This document shows, piece after piece, positions 1-9,397 of a stretch of 64,000 nucleotides of DNA. The position numbers were made by a program, and so were the translations under genes. Below the pieces are notes generated by a model that was not told the origin of the DNA, did not search any database, and saw nothing but the letters and a program-made list of their open reading frames with translations. Position 1 is the first letter of the stretch, and the number at the start of each line of letters is the position of its first letter. Origin of the DNA: Candidatus Thalassolituus haligoni (lineage in GTDB: Bacteria; Pseudomonadota; Gammaproteobacteria; Pseudomonadales; Oceanobacteraceae); NCBI RefSeq assembly GCF_041222825.1, contig NZ_CP139482.1:217001-281000 (forward strand), written 5' to 3'.

Positions 1-645
1 GTGGAGATGGCTCGACGCTGGGTGAATGCAGGCTGCCGTCGCTTGCACCTGGTCGACCTGAACGGTGCGTTTGCCGGTGTCCCGGTGAATGGTGGTGCGG
101 TGACGGCTATTGCGAAAGAGTTTCCGGGCCTGCCAATTCAGATTGGTGGTGGTATTCGTACGCTGGAGACGATCGAAGCCTACGTTAAAGCGGGCGTGAG
201 TTACGTGATTATCGGCACCAAGGCGGTGAAAGAACCTGCGTTTGTGAAAGAAGCCTGCGCGGCTTTCCCAGGCAAGGTCATTGTGGGTCTGGATGCCCAG
301 AACGGCTTTGTGGCGACCGATGGTTGGGCCGAAGTATCGGAAGTCAAAGCGGTGGACTTGGCTAAACAGTTTAAGCACGACGGTGTGTCTGCCATTGTTT
401 ATACCGATATTGCCCGTGACGGCATGATGCAGGGCGTAAACCTGGAAGCGACTGTTGAGCTGGCTGTGGAAGGGGGTATTCCTGTTATTGCCTCTGGCGG
501 TGTGACCAATATCGAGGACATTCGCCACCTGTCGATGGTGGCAAGCAAGGGTATTTTGGGTGCGATTACCGGCCGGGCCATCTATGAAGGCACGCTCGAT
601 GTTGCCGAAGCTCAAGCGCTGGCTGACAAGCTGGCCGCTCGCTAA
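1..645 (+). CDS. hisA: HisA, ProFAR isomerase (5' truncated by window edge)
   Basis: Phosphoribosylformimino-5-aminoimidazole carboxamide ribotide isomerase, an Amadori-type aldose-ketose isomerization in histidine synthesis. Only 214 residues are present; the family is about 245, and roughly the first 30 residues, which carry the first catalytic Asp, lie upstream of the window. The GTG at base 1 is an internal valine codon, not the start. Visible features are the (beta/alpha)8 phosphate-binding loops (IGGGIR near residues 48-53, ASGGV near 165), the second catalytic Asp in VGLDAQNG (residue 98 here), and the ARDGM segment. It is followed 24 bp later by hisF, the usual his operon order, so hisH probably lies just upstream. 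Confidence 0.96.
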   Translation: MEMARRWVNAGCRRLHLVDLNGAFAGVPVNGGAVTAIAKEFPGLPIQIGGGIRTLETIEAYVKAGVSYVIIGTKAVKEPAFVKEACAAFPGKVIVGLDAQNGFVATDGWAEVSEVKAVDLAKQFKHDGVSAIVYTDIARDGMMQGVNLEATVELAVEGGIPVIASGGVTNIEDIRHLSMVASKGILGAITGRAIYEGTLDVAEAQALADKLAAR

Positions 646-669
646 GCGGCCTAATTCAGGAGAGTTCCC

Positions 670-1437
670 ATGGCATTGGCCAAACGTATTATTCCTTGTC
701 TGGATGTCGACAAGGGCCGCGTTGTAAAAGGCGTGAACTTCGTTGGTATTCGGGATGCAGGCGATCCGGTTGAGATCGCCAAGCGTTATAATGATCAGGG
801 CGCGGATGAAATTACCTTTCTGGATATCACGGCCAGTCATGAAGGCCGTGAAACTACGGTGCATATGGTGGAGGCGATTGCCGAGCAGGTGTTTATTCCG
901 CTCACCGTGGGCGGGGGTATTCGCGAGCTGGATGATATTCGCCGGATGCTGAATGCCGGTGCCGATAAGGTCTCGATCAATTCAGCGGCGGTGTATAACC
1001 CGGAATTTGTGCGTCAAGCCTCGCAGAAATTTGGCGCTCAATGCATTGTTGTGGCAATTGATGCCAAGCAGGTGGGTGATAACCATTGGGAAATATTTAC
1101 CCATGGTGGTCGCAAGCCAACGGGTATTAATGCCGTCGAGTGGGCTGTTAAAATGGCCGAGTACGGTGCGGGTGAAATCCTGCTGACCAGCATGGATCGG
1201 GACGGCGTAAAATCCGGTTTTGATCTCGGGGTTACCCGCGCCATCTCGGATGCAGTGAATATCCCGGTGATCGCTTCTGGTGGTGTGGGCAACCTCGATC
1301 ATCTGGTGGAGGGGGTTAAACAGGGCAAGGCCGATGCGGTCTTGGCAGCCAGTATTTTTCATTTTGGTGAGTATACGGTGCAGCAGGCCAAGCAGCATAT
1401 GGCAGCGGCAGGGATTGAAATGCGTCTAATTGATTGA
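670..1437 (+). CDS. hisF: HisF, imidazole glycerol phosphate synthase cyclase subunit
   Basis: With the HisH glutaminase it converts PRFAR plus ammonia into imidazole glycerol phosphate and AICAR in the cytoplasm. At 255 aa it is full length. The N-terminus carries RIIPCLDV with catalytic Asp12, and the second catalytic Asp131 is in VVAIDAK. The GGGIR (near 81-85) and ASGGVG phosphate loops of the (beta/alpha)8 barrel are intact. A Shine-Dalgarno (CAGGAGAG, 657-664) sits 5 nt before the ATG. It lies 24 bp downstream of hisA and is probably co-transcribed with it. The receptor gene downstream starts 93 bp later and is functionally unrelated. Confidence 0.98.
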   Translation: MALAKRIIPCLDVDKGRVVKGVNFVGIRDAGDPVEIAKRYNDQGADEITFLDITASHEGRETTVHMVEAIAEQVFIPLTVGGGIRELDDIRRMLNAGADKVSINSAAVYNPEFVRQASQKFGAQCIVVAIDAKQVGDNHWEIFTHGGRKPTGINAVEWAVKMAEYGAGEILLTSMDRDGVKSGFDLGVTRAISDAVNIPVIASGGVGNLDHLVEGVKQGKADAVLAASIFHFGEYTVQQAKQHMAAAGIEMRLID

Positions 1438-1530
1438 TCTTTAGTCAATCACGGTCGTTTTTTGATGCTTATATAGGCATAATTCCAACAGTCTTTTTTG
1501 AACTCTGCAACAATGCCGATGGATTGATCT

Positions 1531-3777
1531 ATGCCTCGTGTTGGACGACGTACTGGTGTGTTTGCCAGCATTCTAGGATATCTGGCAATCGGTGCGATGT
1601 ATTGTCAGGCAGATGCACTGGATAGCTTTGAGCCAGAGTTACCGGTGGTGTTGAGTCCGGTGCGTCTGCCGCAGCCCTTGTCTGAAGTACCGGCCAGTGT
1701 GACGCTGATTACGGCTGAGCAAATTCGTCTGTGGGGTATCCAGCGCCTGGTCGACGTCTTCCAGTATGTTCCCGGTATGTTTGTGGCGCAGGAGCTGGAT
1801 TCCAACCAGTCTGGTGTGGTGTATCACTCGGGCGATCTCTCCCTGTCGCGTCGCCTGGAAGTGCTGGTGGATGGGCGTTCAGTGTATCGTGCCACCTTCG
1901 CCAGTGTGGATTGGGATCAGTTGAATATCGCGCTTGAGGACATCAAGCGCATCGAAATCACTCGAGGCCCCAGCGCCTCTTCGTACGGTATGAATGCGTT
2001 TCAGGGGGTAATCAATATAATTACCCGTCATCCTGCCGACAGTCGCTCGCTCAACCTCTCTGCTTCGCTTGGGTCTGAATCCCGCCGCCGGGCCTATTTG
2101 TCTACGGCCTATGATATGGGTGGCTCCCGTCAGCGATTAAGTTTTTTTGGCTACAGCGAAGGAGCCAGCGGCGGTAACCACTACGAAGCTTGGGACAAGC
2201 CGGATTATGATCGGGTTGACGGACTGAACTGGAGCGGTGCCAGTGACGTATCGGCTAATACTGAATTGCGTTGGCAAGCGGGCCGGCAACGGCTGCAGCG
2301 TAATATTCTGGCCGATGAAAACTTTCATGAGGCGTCGCCAGAGCATGAATCGATTACGGATTTTATGTCAGCGACGCTCAGCAGTCTTGAAAATAGCCGA
2401 CACGAGTGGAAACTCAAGGCTTATTGGCAGTCGGAAAACCAGGAAAAGTCCTATCGGGCATGTACGACAACCCTTGCCTTCGATCCTAATCTCAGCAGCC
2501 TCTTCGGGTTGGATGCTGAACTGGCGAAAGCAATTGCCTACGGTGTATTGCCGCTACTGGACGAGCAAACCTCGACTTCTGAGAGGGACAGCATCGAGCA
2601 GTACTATCAGGCGTTGGCGTATGGCCTGGTTGATGCTTCGTCGCTGCAGAGTTATCTGGCGAGCCAAGGTGTGGATACGGATGTTTCGGCAGAAGAGTAT
2701 GCGTTGGCGCAACAGGTGGTCGCGACAGCTGTTGGGGTAAACAGTCTGGATCAGGCAACTTGTGGTCGAGGCGATTACGATATTTATGAGCAGCGGCTGG
2801 AAGTTGAATTTGAAGATACGGTCTGGTGGAGCAGTCAGTTACGCTCAGTTCAGGGCTTGATGTATCGCCGGGATGAGGTCAACTCCCAGGCGTTTTTTAA
2901 TCGGGTGCTGACTCAGAGCAGCCTGATGGCCTTTTCCAGCATTGAATATCGGCTACGACCGGACTGGTTGACCTTCTTTTCGATAACTGCAGAGTATCAG
3001 TCTGATAATGAGGTTAATTTCTCCCCCCGGTTGGCGGTGACGCATCTCTTGACTCCGAATCAAAGCCTGCGTTTCCAGTATTCCCGTACCCATCGTTCAC
3101 CGGATCTGGCAGAGCAGCATCTTGATGCGACTGGGGCGGTGACGCAGTTGTCTGGCAATTACCTCGGGCTTGAGAGCGGAGAGCTGTTTCTTTCCGTTAA
3201 CGCCGATGCCTGGAACAGCAATCTGAGTGGTGAAGTAATTCATGCCTGGGAGCTGGGGTACTACGGTGCTTTTTTTGATCCTCGACTCTCCGCAGATATC
3301 AAACTGTTTCACGAGCGTATGTATCAGCTGATTGAAGGGCAGGTTAATTTGCTGGATGGGTATCTTGATGATTCCAACAGCATGAAGTTGATGGGTCTGG
3401 AATGGCAGCTGGACTGGCGACTGGCTCAGCAGCAACGGCTATGGCTGGTCGGTTTGCTGCAGCATCGGGAGTTGAACGAGGGGAGTAGTGAAGGTGTTTT
3501 AGGTGCAGAGCGTAGCCTTCGGGCCGCATGGACTTATACCCCGGGTGTGTCGGAGTGGATGCTGGGTGTGGTTCTTGATGAGGGGAATGGTCGTATTGGT
3601 TCCCGTTTTGCAGGCCAGCAATTTTATCGTCAACGCAAGTTGCAGAGTCGGTTTGCCCACGATTTTGGCCATACCGGAGTAGCGCTATCTGTTCAGTATG
3701 ATGCTGATGGTGGCCAGCTTTACTTTGAGCGTACTCCGCGCTGGTTGTCGTGGGTCAGTGCTCACTATCGGCTGTAG
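1531..3777 (+). CDS. TonB-dependent outer-membrane receptor
   Basis: A 748-aa outer-membrane active transporter; the ligand cannot be told from sequence. A signal peptide ends near ADA (residue ~29). The plug domain follows at about residues 40-165, with VPASVTLITAEQI, the LVDVFQYVPGM segment, VLVDGRSVYR, and the plug-end motif IKRIEITRGPSASSYGMNAFQGVINI. The remainder is beta-barrel with alternating aromatic strands. An unusual stretch at about 305-420 is rich in Ala/Leu and looks helical, with Cys residues at both ends, unlike a barrel strand. The last residues are HYRL, so the usual C-terminal Phe/Trp is absent. No strong Shine-Dalgarno precedes this ATG, so the exact start is less certain than the identity. 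Confidence 0.88.
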   Translation: MPRVGRRTGVFASILGYLAIGAMYCQADALDSFEPELPVVLSPVRLPQPLSEVPASVTLITAEQIRLWGIQRLVDVFQYVPGMFVAQELDSNQSGVVYHSGDLSLSRRLEVLVDGRSVYRATFASVDWDQLNIALEDIKRIEITRGPSASSYGMNAFQGVINIITRHPADSRSLNLSASLGSESRRRAYLSTAYDMGGSRQRLSFFGYSEGASGGNHYEAWDKPDYDRVDGLNWSGASDVSANTELRWQAGRQRLQRNILADENFHEASPEHESITDFMSATLSSLENSRHEWKLKAYWQSENQEKSYRACTTTLAFDPNLSSLFGLDAELAKAIAYGVLPLLDEQTSTSERDSIEQYYQALAYGLVDASSLQSYLASQGVDTDVSAEEYALAQQVVATAVGVNSLDQATCGRGDYDIYEQRLEVEFEDTVWWSSQLRSVQGLMYRRDEVNSQAFFNRVLTQSSLMAFSSIEYRLRPDWLTFFSITAEYQSDNEVNFSPRLAVTHLLTPNQSLRFQYSRTHRSPDLAEQHLDATGAVTQLSGNYLGLESGELFLSVNADAWNSNLSGEVIHAWELGYYGAFFDPRLSADIKLFHERMYQLIEGQVNLLDGYLDDSNSMKLMGLEWQLDWRLAQQQRLWLVGLLQHRELNEGSSEGVLGAERSLRAAWTYTPGVSEWMLGVVLDEGNGRIGSRFAGQQFYRQRKLQSRFAHDFGHTGVALSVQYDADGGQLYFERTPRWLSWVSAHYRL

Positions 3778-3802
3778 CGGGTTTGTGGCCAAGGTGAGAC
3801 GA

Positions 3803-3829
3803 CCAGCCCTCCAGTGAGGAGGGGGCCGT
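3803..3829. terminator. Hairpin between convergent receptor gene and serA
   Basis: CCCTCC (3807-3812) and GGAGGG (3818-3823) form a 6-bp stem with a 5-nt loop, and imperfect pairing extends outward on both sides. It lies in the 64-bp gap between two converging genes, so a bidirectional terminator is the natural reading. No T-tract follows on either strand, so its strength is uncertain. Confidence 0.5.
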
Positions 3830-3841
3830 CGCACCTGTCGC

Positions 3842-5071
3842 TTAGTACAGCACGCGGGCGCGAATAGTACCTTCGACTTCCTTGATTTTTTCCAGCCCCA
3901 GCTCACTGGCTGACGCAGCAACATCGATCACGACGTAGCCGATGTCTTCAACGGTTTGCAGGTATTGGCCGCAGATGTTGATGTCGTTTTTCGCGAAAAT
4001 ACTGTTGATGGCATTCATCACGCCAGGAACGTTTTGATGGATGTGCAAAATGCGGTGTACATTGGCGTTCGACGGCAAAGCGACTTCTGGGAAGTTAACG
4101 GATGCTGTGGTTGTGCCTCTGTCGCTGTAGGTCGCCAGTTTTTCGCCTACTTCTTTACCAATGTTTTCCTGTGCTTCCATAGTGGATCCGCCCACGTGTG
4201 GGGTCAGGATGACGTTGTCGAATTCGCGCAGCGGGCTGACAAACTCTTCGTTGTTAGAGCGTGGCTCGGTTGGGAACACGTCAATGGCAGCACCCAGCAG
4301 TTTTTTATTGCGAATGCTCTCTGCCAGAGCATCGATATCAACCACGGTGCCGCGAGATGCGTTCAGCAGGATCGAACCTTGCTTCATCTGGGCGAGCTGT
4401 TCTGGCCCCATCATCCATTTTGTAGACGCAGTTTCTGGCACGTGCAACGAGACGACATCCGACATGCCTAGCAGCTCTGGCAGTGAGCCTACCTGGGTGG
4501 CGTTGCCGATAGGCAACTTGGTAACGATGTCGTAGAAATAGACCTTCATGCCCATGCTTTCAGCCATCACCGACAGCTGAGTACCAATGCTGCCATAACC
4601 AACGATACCGAGTTTTTTGCCGCGGATTTCGTAGGAGTTGGTCGCCGACTTATTCCAGCCGCCACGGTGACATTGGGCACTCTTTTCCGGCACGCCGCGC
4701 ATCAGCATGATGATTTCGGCGATCGACAGTTCAGCGACAGAACGGGTGTTGGAGTACGGTGCGTTGAAGACTGCAACGCCGCGTTTGGTCGCGGCTTTCA
4801 GGTCGACCTGGTTGGTACCAATGCAGAAGCAACCTACCGCAATCAGTTTTTCGGCAGCTGCGAAGACAGCTTCTGTCAGTTGGGTGCGCGAACGAATACC
4901 GATGAAATGAACGTCTTTGATGCGCTCTTTCAGATCATCTTCGGAAATCGATGTTTTCAGGTATTCGATATTGGTATAGCCAGCAGCGTGGAGTGTATCC
5001 AGAGCTGACTGATGCACGCCTTCCAACAAGAGGAATTTGATCTTGCTTTTGTCGAGGGAAGTCTGGGCCAT
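3842..5071 (-). CDS. serA: SerA, D-3-phosphoglycerate dehydrogenase
   Basis: First step of phosphorylated serine synthesis: oxidizes 3-phosphoglycerate with NAD+. Enzymes of this type can also reduce 2-oxoglutarate to D-2-hydroxyglutarate. The 409-aa length matches the E. coli type. The NAD-binding GYGSIG is at 158-163, and catalytic Arg240 (NASRG), Glu269 and His292 (TPHVGG) are all present. A C-terminal ACT domain (about 335-409, HIHQNVPGV, ending RARVLY) is the serine feedback site. A weak AAGG ribosome-binding site precedes the ATG. The gene is divergent from an FAD-linked D-2-hydroxy-acid dehydrogenase, which fits a functional partnership. Confidence 0.97.
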   Translation of the reverse strand: MAQTSLDKSKIKFLLLEGVHQSALDTLHAAGYTNIEYLKTSISEDDLKERIKDVHFIGIRSRTQLTEAVFAAAEKLIAVGCFCIGTNQVDLKAATKRGVAVFNAPYSNTRSVAELSIAEIIMLMRGVPEKSAQCHRGGWNKSATNSYEIRGKKLGIVGYGSIGTQLSVMAESMGMKVYFYDIVTKLPIGNATQVGSLPELLGMSDVVSLHVPETASTKWMMGPEQLAQMKQGSILLNASRGTVVDIDALAESIRNKKLLGAAIDVFPTEPRSNNEEFVSPLREFDNVILTPHVGGSTMEAQENIGKEVGEKLATYSDRGTTTASVNFPEVALPSNANVHRILHIHQNVPGVMNAINSIFAKNDINICGQYLQTVEDIGYVVIDVAASASELGLEKIKEVEGTIRARVLY

Positions 5072-5176
5072 TGGGGTACCTTCTCGTGAGGTGCTGGTTC
5101 AGGTTGGGGCCTGATGCCATGCTGTTGGTGTGCGGTCGGTCTGTTCGGGGCAAAAGCTCTCCGAAAAACAGGGCGC

Positions 5177-5190
5177 ACATGTTAGCATGT
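5177..5190. promoter_or_regulatory. Short palindrome in serA/dehydrogenase divergent region
   Basis: ACATG-TTAG-CATGT is a perfect 5-bp inverted repeat in the 207-bp region between the divergent serA and dehydrogenase starts. It could be an operator for a shared regulator. It is short, and no promoter element was placed firmly relative to it. Confidence 0.25.
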
Positions 5191-5278
5191 CCGACTTTCA
5201 ATGTGATCCTCCGTCAACACCTTCAATCCGACGATTCTTCAGGTTGGTGTGACGATTCCTCATATTCCTGGACTGACC

Positions 5279-6685
5279 ATGACACAACTTACTCAAGACG
5301 CCCTCGTTGAACGCCTGGCTGCCATTGTTGGCACCGACAAGGTTCGTACTGATGCCGATTCGCTGGAAACTTTTGGCAAAGACTGGACGCGTATTTACGA
5401 GCCACAGCCAAGTGCGATTGTCTTTCCGAAAACCACAGAGCAGGTACAGCAGATTGTGTTGCTGGCCAATGAAGCGGGTCTGGCGCTGGTGCCATCGGGT
5501 GGTCGTACCGGATTGAGTGCCGGTGCCATGGCAGCCAATGGCGAAGTGGTAGTGTCGTTTGACTATATGAATCAGATTTCTGAGTTCAGCGCCGTTGACC
5601 GCACGGTGAAATGTGGTGCAGGGGTGATTACCGAGCAGCTGCAAACCTATGCGGAAGAGCAGGGGCTGTTTTATCCAGTGGATTTTGCCTCTGCTGGCTC
5701 CAGTCAGATTGGTGGCAATATCAGTACCAATGCCGGTGGAATCAAGGTGATTCGTTACGGTATGACCCGTGACTGGGTGGCTGGATTAACCGTTGTGACA
5801 GGTAAGGGCGATATCGTCCGGTTGAACAAGGATTTGCTAAAAAACAATACCGGTTATGACATGCGCCACCTGTTTATCGGTGGTGAAGGGACGCTGGGAT
5901 TCGTGACTGAAGCCACTATGCGCCTGGCTCGCCCACCCAAAAATCTGACGGTTCTAGTGTTGGGTGTGCCGGAAATGGCTGCCATTATGAATGTGTTGCA
6001 CAAGTTTCAATCCGGCATCGATTTGACCGCGTTTGAGTTTTTCTCAGACAAAGCCTTGAATAAGGTGTTGGCGCGGGGAGATGTGCAGGCGCCGTTTGAA
6101 ACAGAAACCGAGTTTTATGCGTTGCTGGAATTTGAAGCGGAAACTGACGATAAAATGGATGTCGCCATGCAGCTGTTTGAGGCTTGCATGGAAGAAGGCT
6201 GGGTTTTCGATGGTGTGATCAGTCAGAATGAAACCCAGGCGGCGAATTTGTGGCGCTTGCGTGAAGACATCTCTGAGACGATTTCACACTGGACGCCGTA
6301 CAAAAACGATTTGTCAGTGATTGTTTCTAAAGTGCCTGAGTTTTTGCAAGAAGTTGAAGCGGTGGTGGTGCGCGAGTACCCGGACTTCGAGATCGTCTGG
6401 TTTGGTCATATTGGTGATGGCAACCTGCACCTGAATATCCTCAAACCGGATGAGATGCCAAAAGAAGAATTTTTTGAGCGTTGTGCAGGTGTATCCCGGT
6501 GGGTGTTTGAAATCACCGAGAAATATGATGGCTCTGTATCTGCTGAGCATGGCGTCGGCATGACCAAAAAGCCTTACTTGCATTATTCTCGTTCTGCAGC
6601 TGAAATTGGTTATATGAAAGCAATGAAAGCTGCTTTTGATCCAAATAACGTGATGAATCCTGGCAAAGTAATCGATATGGATTGA
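5279..6685 (+). CDS. FAD-linked D-2-hydroxyglutarate-type dehydrogenase (GlcD/DLD family)
   Basis: An FAD-dependent D-2-hydroxy-acid dehydrogenase of 468 aa from this ATG; a GTG at 5249 would add 10 residues that do not resemble family N-termini. The N-terminal FAD_binding_4 domain shows PSGGRTGLSAGAM, NISTNAGG and GGEGTLGFVTEATM. The C-terminal FAD-oxidase domain shows HIGDGNLHLNI, SAEHGVGMTK and NPGKV. Homologues beside serA in Pseudomonas oxidize the D-2-hydroxyglutarate made by SerA, pulling the otherwise unfavourable first step of serine synthesis. The divergent placement here supports that role, but lactate- or glycolate-type substrates are not excluded by sequence alone. Confidence 0.85.
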   Translation: MTQLTQDALVERLAAIVGTDKVRTDADSLETFGKDWTRIYEPQPSAIVFPKTTEQVQQIVLLANEAGLALVPSGGRTGLSAGAMAANGEVVVSFDYMNQISEFSAVDRTVKCGAGVITEQLQTYAEEQGLFYPVDFASAGSSQIGGNISTNAGGIKVIRYGMTRDWVAGLTVVTGKGDIVRLNKDLLKNNTGYDMRHLFIGGEGTLGFVTEATMRLARPPKNLTVLVLGVPEMAAIMNVLHKFQSGIDLTAFEFFSDKALNKVLARGDVQAPFETETEFYALLEFEAETDDKMDVAMQLFEACMEEGWVFDGVISQNETQAANLWRLREDISETISHWTPYKNDLSVIVSKVPEFLQEVEAVVVREYPDFEIVWFGHIGDGNLHLNILKPDEMPKEEFFERCAGVSRWVFEITEKYDGSVSAEHGVGMTKKPYLHYSRSAAEIGYMKAMKAAFDPNNVMNPGKVIDMD

Positions 6686-6732
6686 TCTAGCAGGCTGCCG
6701 GACTTGGGACAGAAAAAAACGCCGCTTATATA

Positions 6733-6764
6733 AAAAACGCCGCCTATATAAAGGCGGCGTTTTT
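6733..6764. terminator. Strong bidirectional terminator
   Basis: AAAAACGCCGCC (6733-6744) and GGCGGCGTTTTT (6753-6764) form a 12-bp perfect stem with an 8-nt loop, flanked by A and T tracts so that it works on both strands. It lies between the convergent dehydrogenase and mrcA genes. A near copy of the left arm (AAAAAAACGCCGCTTATAT, from 6713) sits immediately upstream in tandem. Confidence 0.92.
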
Positions 6765-6782
6765 ATTTCTGGCTTAACGGAA

Positions 6783-9305
6783 TCAGAACAACAGCTCCGG
6801 CGTGGCCGTCAGGCCGCTATTGTCACCATCCGCCGTTTCTGAGTAGGAAGGCAATGCCACGTCGGTGGGGACATTTTCTGCGCGAAAATATTCGAAGATA
6901 GCATCTTCTTGTCCGGGAGCTGCCAGCAAGCCGGACTGCGGGTCGATACGCACCGAGACAACCCCGTCGGGCTGCTCCAATGATACTTCCTGCTCGGTCT
7001 CAAGAGCGACACCCATGTAATCGATCCAAATAGGCAAGGCCGTGGTGCCGCCCAAGGCCCATTTCCCCATGCTTTGAGGTTGATCAAAGCCAACCCAGAC
7101 GGTAGTGACCAGATTCGGATTAAAGCCGGAAAACCAGGCATCGACCTGATCATTAGTCGTTCCGGTTTTGCCTGCCAAGTCGCTGCGTTCAAGGGCTCTG
7201 GCGCGGCGTCCCGTTCCGCGCCGAATAACATCTTTGAGCATATTGACCATCAGGAAGTTGGTGCGCTTGTCCATAATGCGTCTGGCGAGCACCGGTTCTG
7301 TTGGCGTTGAAGTATCTGTGGATGCCTGGAGTAAGTTACTGGCGCTTGCTGCCTGCTCAGTTGCGGTTGTCTGGTTCTCACACTGGCGGCAGGCGATTTC
7401 CGGAGTAGCGGAGAACAGCTCCAGGCCATCTGCTGTTGTGACGCTTTGTATAAAAAACGGCGTAATGGCAAAGCCGCCGTTTGCCAGTGCCGCGTAGCCG
7501 GTGGCCAGCTCTATTGGGGATACCGCCGAAGCCCCCAGAGCAAGGGATAAATCTGCACTGAGTTTGGATTTTGGAAAACCGAATTGAGTAATGTAGTTGA
7601 CTGCTGTGGCGGGGCCCATCTGCTTGAGAATTCGAATGGACACCAGATTTTGGGATTTATACAGCGCTTGCCGCAAGCGTGTCGGGCCATAAAATTTGCC
7701 GCTGTAATTTTCCGGCCGCCAGGTGTTTTCCAGGCTTGAGTCGTTAAATACGACCGGAGCATCATTGATTATGCTTGCCGGTGTGAAGCCATTTTCCAGC
7801 GCGGCACTATAGATAAAGGGCTTGAAAGATGAGCCGGGCTGGCGGTCGGCCTGAAGTACACGGTTAAATTGATTGCCGGATTGGGAGAATCCTCCGACCA
7901 GAGATTGAATGGCCCCATTATTTGGATTGATGGAGATCAGGGCGCCTTCTACTTCTGGAGGTTGGGCCAGAAACAGCTCGCCGTCCCGGTCTTCAAACCA
8001 GATTTTCTGGCGACTGCTGAGTAATTGCGAAGGGGTGGTGGGTTTTTTGCCAATAACGTTGACGTTAATGTACGGTGCCGCCCATTGCATCCCGCTGAAT
8101 GGTAAAAAACGGAAGCCTTCAGCAGTCACCATCCAAGCGCCATCTGTTTTTACGTCGGCGATGATTGCCGGTACCAGCCGGTTTTGTGGTTCCTGGTTGC
8201 GGAGTTGTTGTTGCCAGTTTGAAAAGGTTGCGGGCCAGTCAGTTGCGGGGTCGGCCGTTGCTGTATCGAACCAGTCGGGTGAGTTGTCTGGCGCTGGCAA
8301 TGTTGAGGTTCTTGCGATTGTATCTGCAAAGCTGGGTTGCTGGCGGTATCCGTGCGCTCTGTCATAGTTCAACAGCCCTTGTTGCAGCGCCTGGGTGGCT
8401 GCTGTCTGGCGACGAGCATCTATCGTCGTGTGGACAACGTAGCCATCGGTGTAAGCATGATCGCCATATTGGTCGACCATGTACTGGCGAACCATTTCTG
8501 CAACGTAAGGGGCTGTAATCTCGCTGGTGGCACCGTGATAGCGAGCGGTGATCGGCTCCGCTGCGGCAGTTTCAAAATCAGGCTGGCTGATCATGCCCAA
8601 GCTCACCATGCGTGCAAGGACGTAGTTACGCCGACTAATAGCCCTGTCTGGACTATTGATGGGGTTGGCTGCAGACGGGGCCTGGGGCAAACCTGCGATC
8701 ATTGCGGTTTGGGCAAGACTTAATTCGTTTATGGATTTGCCGTAATACACCTGAGCGGCAGCCTCAATACCATATGCACGTTTACCCAGATATATTTTAT
8801 TGATGTAAAGTTCAAGAATTTCCTGTTTTGTGAGCGTCTTCTCTATTTTTATTGCCAATAATATTTCGGTAAATTTTCGGGCAAATGATTTCTCGCTGGA
8901 CAAATAGTAGTTTTTGGCCACTTGCATCGTGATGGTGCTGCCGCCAGATTTCTTTCTTCCAGTGCGAATCAGTTCCAGCGTTGCTCTTAAAAGTCCTTTA
9001 ACATCAATGCCGTAGTGTTCATAAAAGCCGTCGTCTTCGGAGGCGAGCAAGGCGTTGATAAACTGTTCGGGAATTTGTTCAAAGGTGAGCGGCGTCCGGC
9101 GTTTTTCGCCAAATTCGCTGATCAGTTGATTGTCGGCGGTGTATACCCGTAGCGGTGTTTGCAGATCGACATCGCGTAGCTGGCGTGGGTCAGGCAGGGT
9201 GGGTGTTAGATAAAGGTATATGGCAAGGCAGGCTAAACCGGTGCCTGAAACGGCACAAACGCATAACCAGATGACGAATTTCAGAATCGATTTGGGTGTG
9301 ATCAT
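6783..9305 (-). CDS. mrcA: Penicillin-binding protein 1A (bifunctional class A PBP)
   Basis: Polymerizes and cross-links peptidoglycan at the inner membrane, periplasmic side. The chosen ATG gives 840 aa beginning MITPKSILKF, followed at once by the membrane anchor (about residues 8-32), which matches Pseudomonas PBP1A. An in-frame extension to 9407 would add 34 polar residues before the anchor and is unlikely. The glycosyltransferase domain carries the EDxxFxxHxG motif and GGSTITMQ. The transpeptidase domain carries SSFK with catalytic Ser492, an SQN motif, and KTGTTN at Lys713. It is divergent from pilM, the same arrangement as ponA/pilM in Pseudomonas. Confidence 0.96.
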   Translation of the reverse strand: MITPKSILKFVIWLCVCAVSGTGLACLAIYLYLTPTLPDPRQLRDVDLQTPLRVYTADNQLISEFGEKRRTPLTFEQIPEQFINALLASEDDGFYEHYGIDVKGLLRATLELIRTGRKKSGGSTITMQVAKNYYLSSEKSFARKFTEILLAIKIEKTLTKQEILELYINKIYLGKRAYGIEAAAQVYYGKSINELSLAQTAMIAGLPQAPSAANPINSPDRAISRRNYVLARMVSLGMISQPDFETAAAEPITARYHGATSEITAPYVAEMVRQYMVDQYGDHAYTDGYVVHTTIDARRQTAATQALQQGLLNYDRAHGYRQQPSFADTIARTSTLPAPDNSPDWFDTATADPATDWPATFSNWQQQLRNQEPQNRLVPAIIADVKTDGAWMVTAEGFRFLPFSGMQWAAPYINVNVIGKKPTTPSQLLSSRQKIWFEDRDGELFLAQPPEVEGALISINPNNGAIQSLVGGFSQSGNQFNRVLQADRQPGSSFKPFIYSAALENGFTPASIINDAPVVFNDSSLENTWRPENYSGKFYGPTRLRQALYKSQNLVSIRILKQMGPATAVNYITQFGFPKSKLSADLSLALGASAVSPIELATGYAALANGGFAITPFFIQSVTTADGLELFSATPEIACRQCENQTTATEQAASASNLLQASTDTSTPTEPVLARRIMDKRTNFLMVNMLKDVIRRGTGRRARALERSDLAGKTGTTNDQVDAWFSGFNPNLVTTVWVGFDQPQSMGKWALGGTTALPIWIDYMGVALETEQEVSLEQPDGVVSVRIDPQSGLLAAPGQEDAIFEYFRAENVPTDVALPSYSETADGDNSGLTATPELLF

Positions 9306-9353
9306 AAAGGTGTTGAAAATTCCTTCGTATGGTCTGTCATCAGCGGTCGCGGC

Positions 9354-9359
9354 ATTATA
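9354..9359 (-). promoter_or_regulatory. Candidate -10 of mrcA
   Basis: A perfect TATAAT on the minus strand lies about 50 nt before the mrcA start codon. No convincing -35 was found at 16-18 bp, so this is only a candidate. Confidence 0.4.
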
Positions 9360-9367
9360 AGGCTTTT

Positions 9368-9397
9368 TTGTCCTTTTTATAGGATTGTGCTTATAAT
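9368..9397 (+). promoter_or_regulatory. Candidate sigma-70 promoter of the pilM operon
   Basis: TTGTCC (9368-9373), an 18-bp spacer and a perfect TATAAT (9392-9397) point toward pilM, about 69 nt upstream of its GTG. It overlaps the control region of the divergent mrcA gene, so the two promoters are packed back to back. Confidence 0.55.

Noticed and set aside
1..90. GTG at base 1 as the hisA start codon
   Set aside because: The family needs about 30 more N-terminal residues with a catalytic Asp; the window edge cuts the gene.
1438..1530. Riboswitch or operator in the hisF-receptor gap
   Set aside because: No stable hairpin or known motif could be traced in the 93 bp; only ordinary AT-rich sequence is seen.
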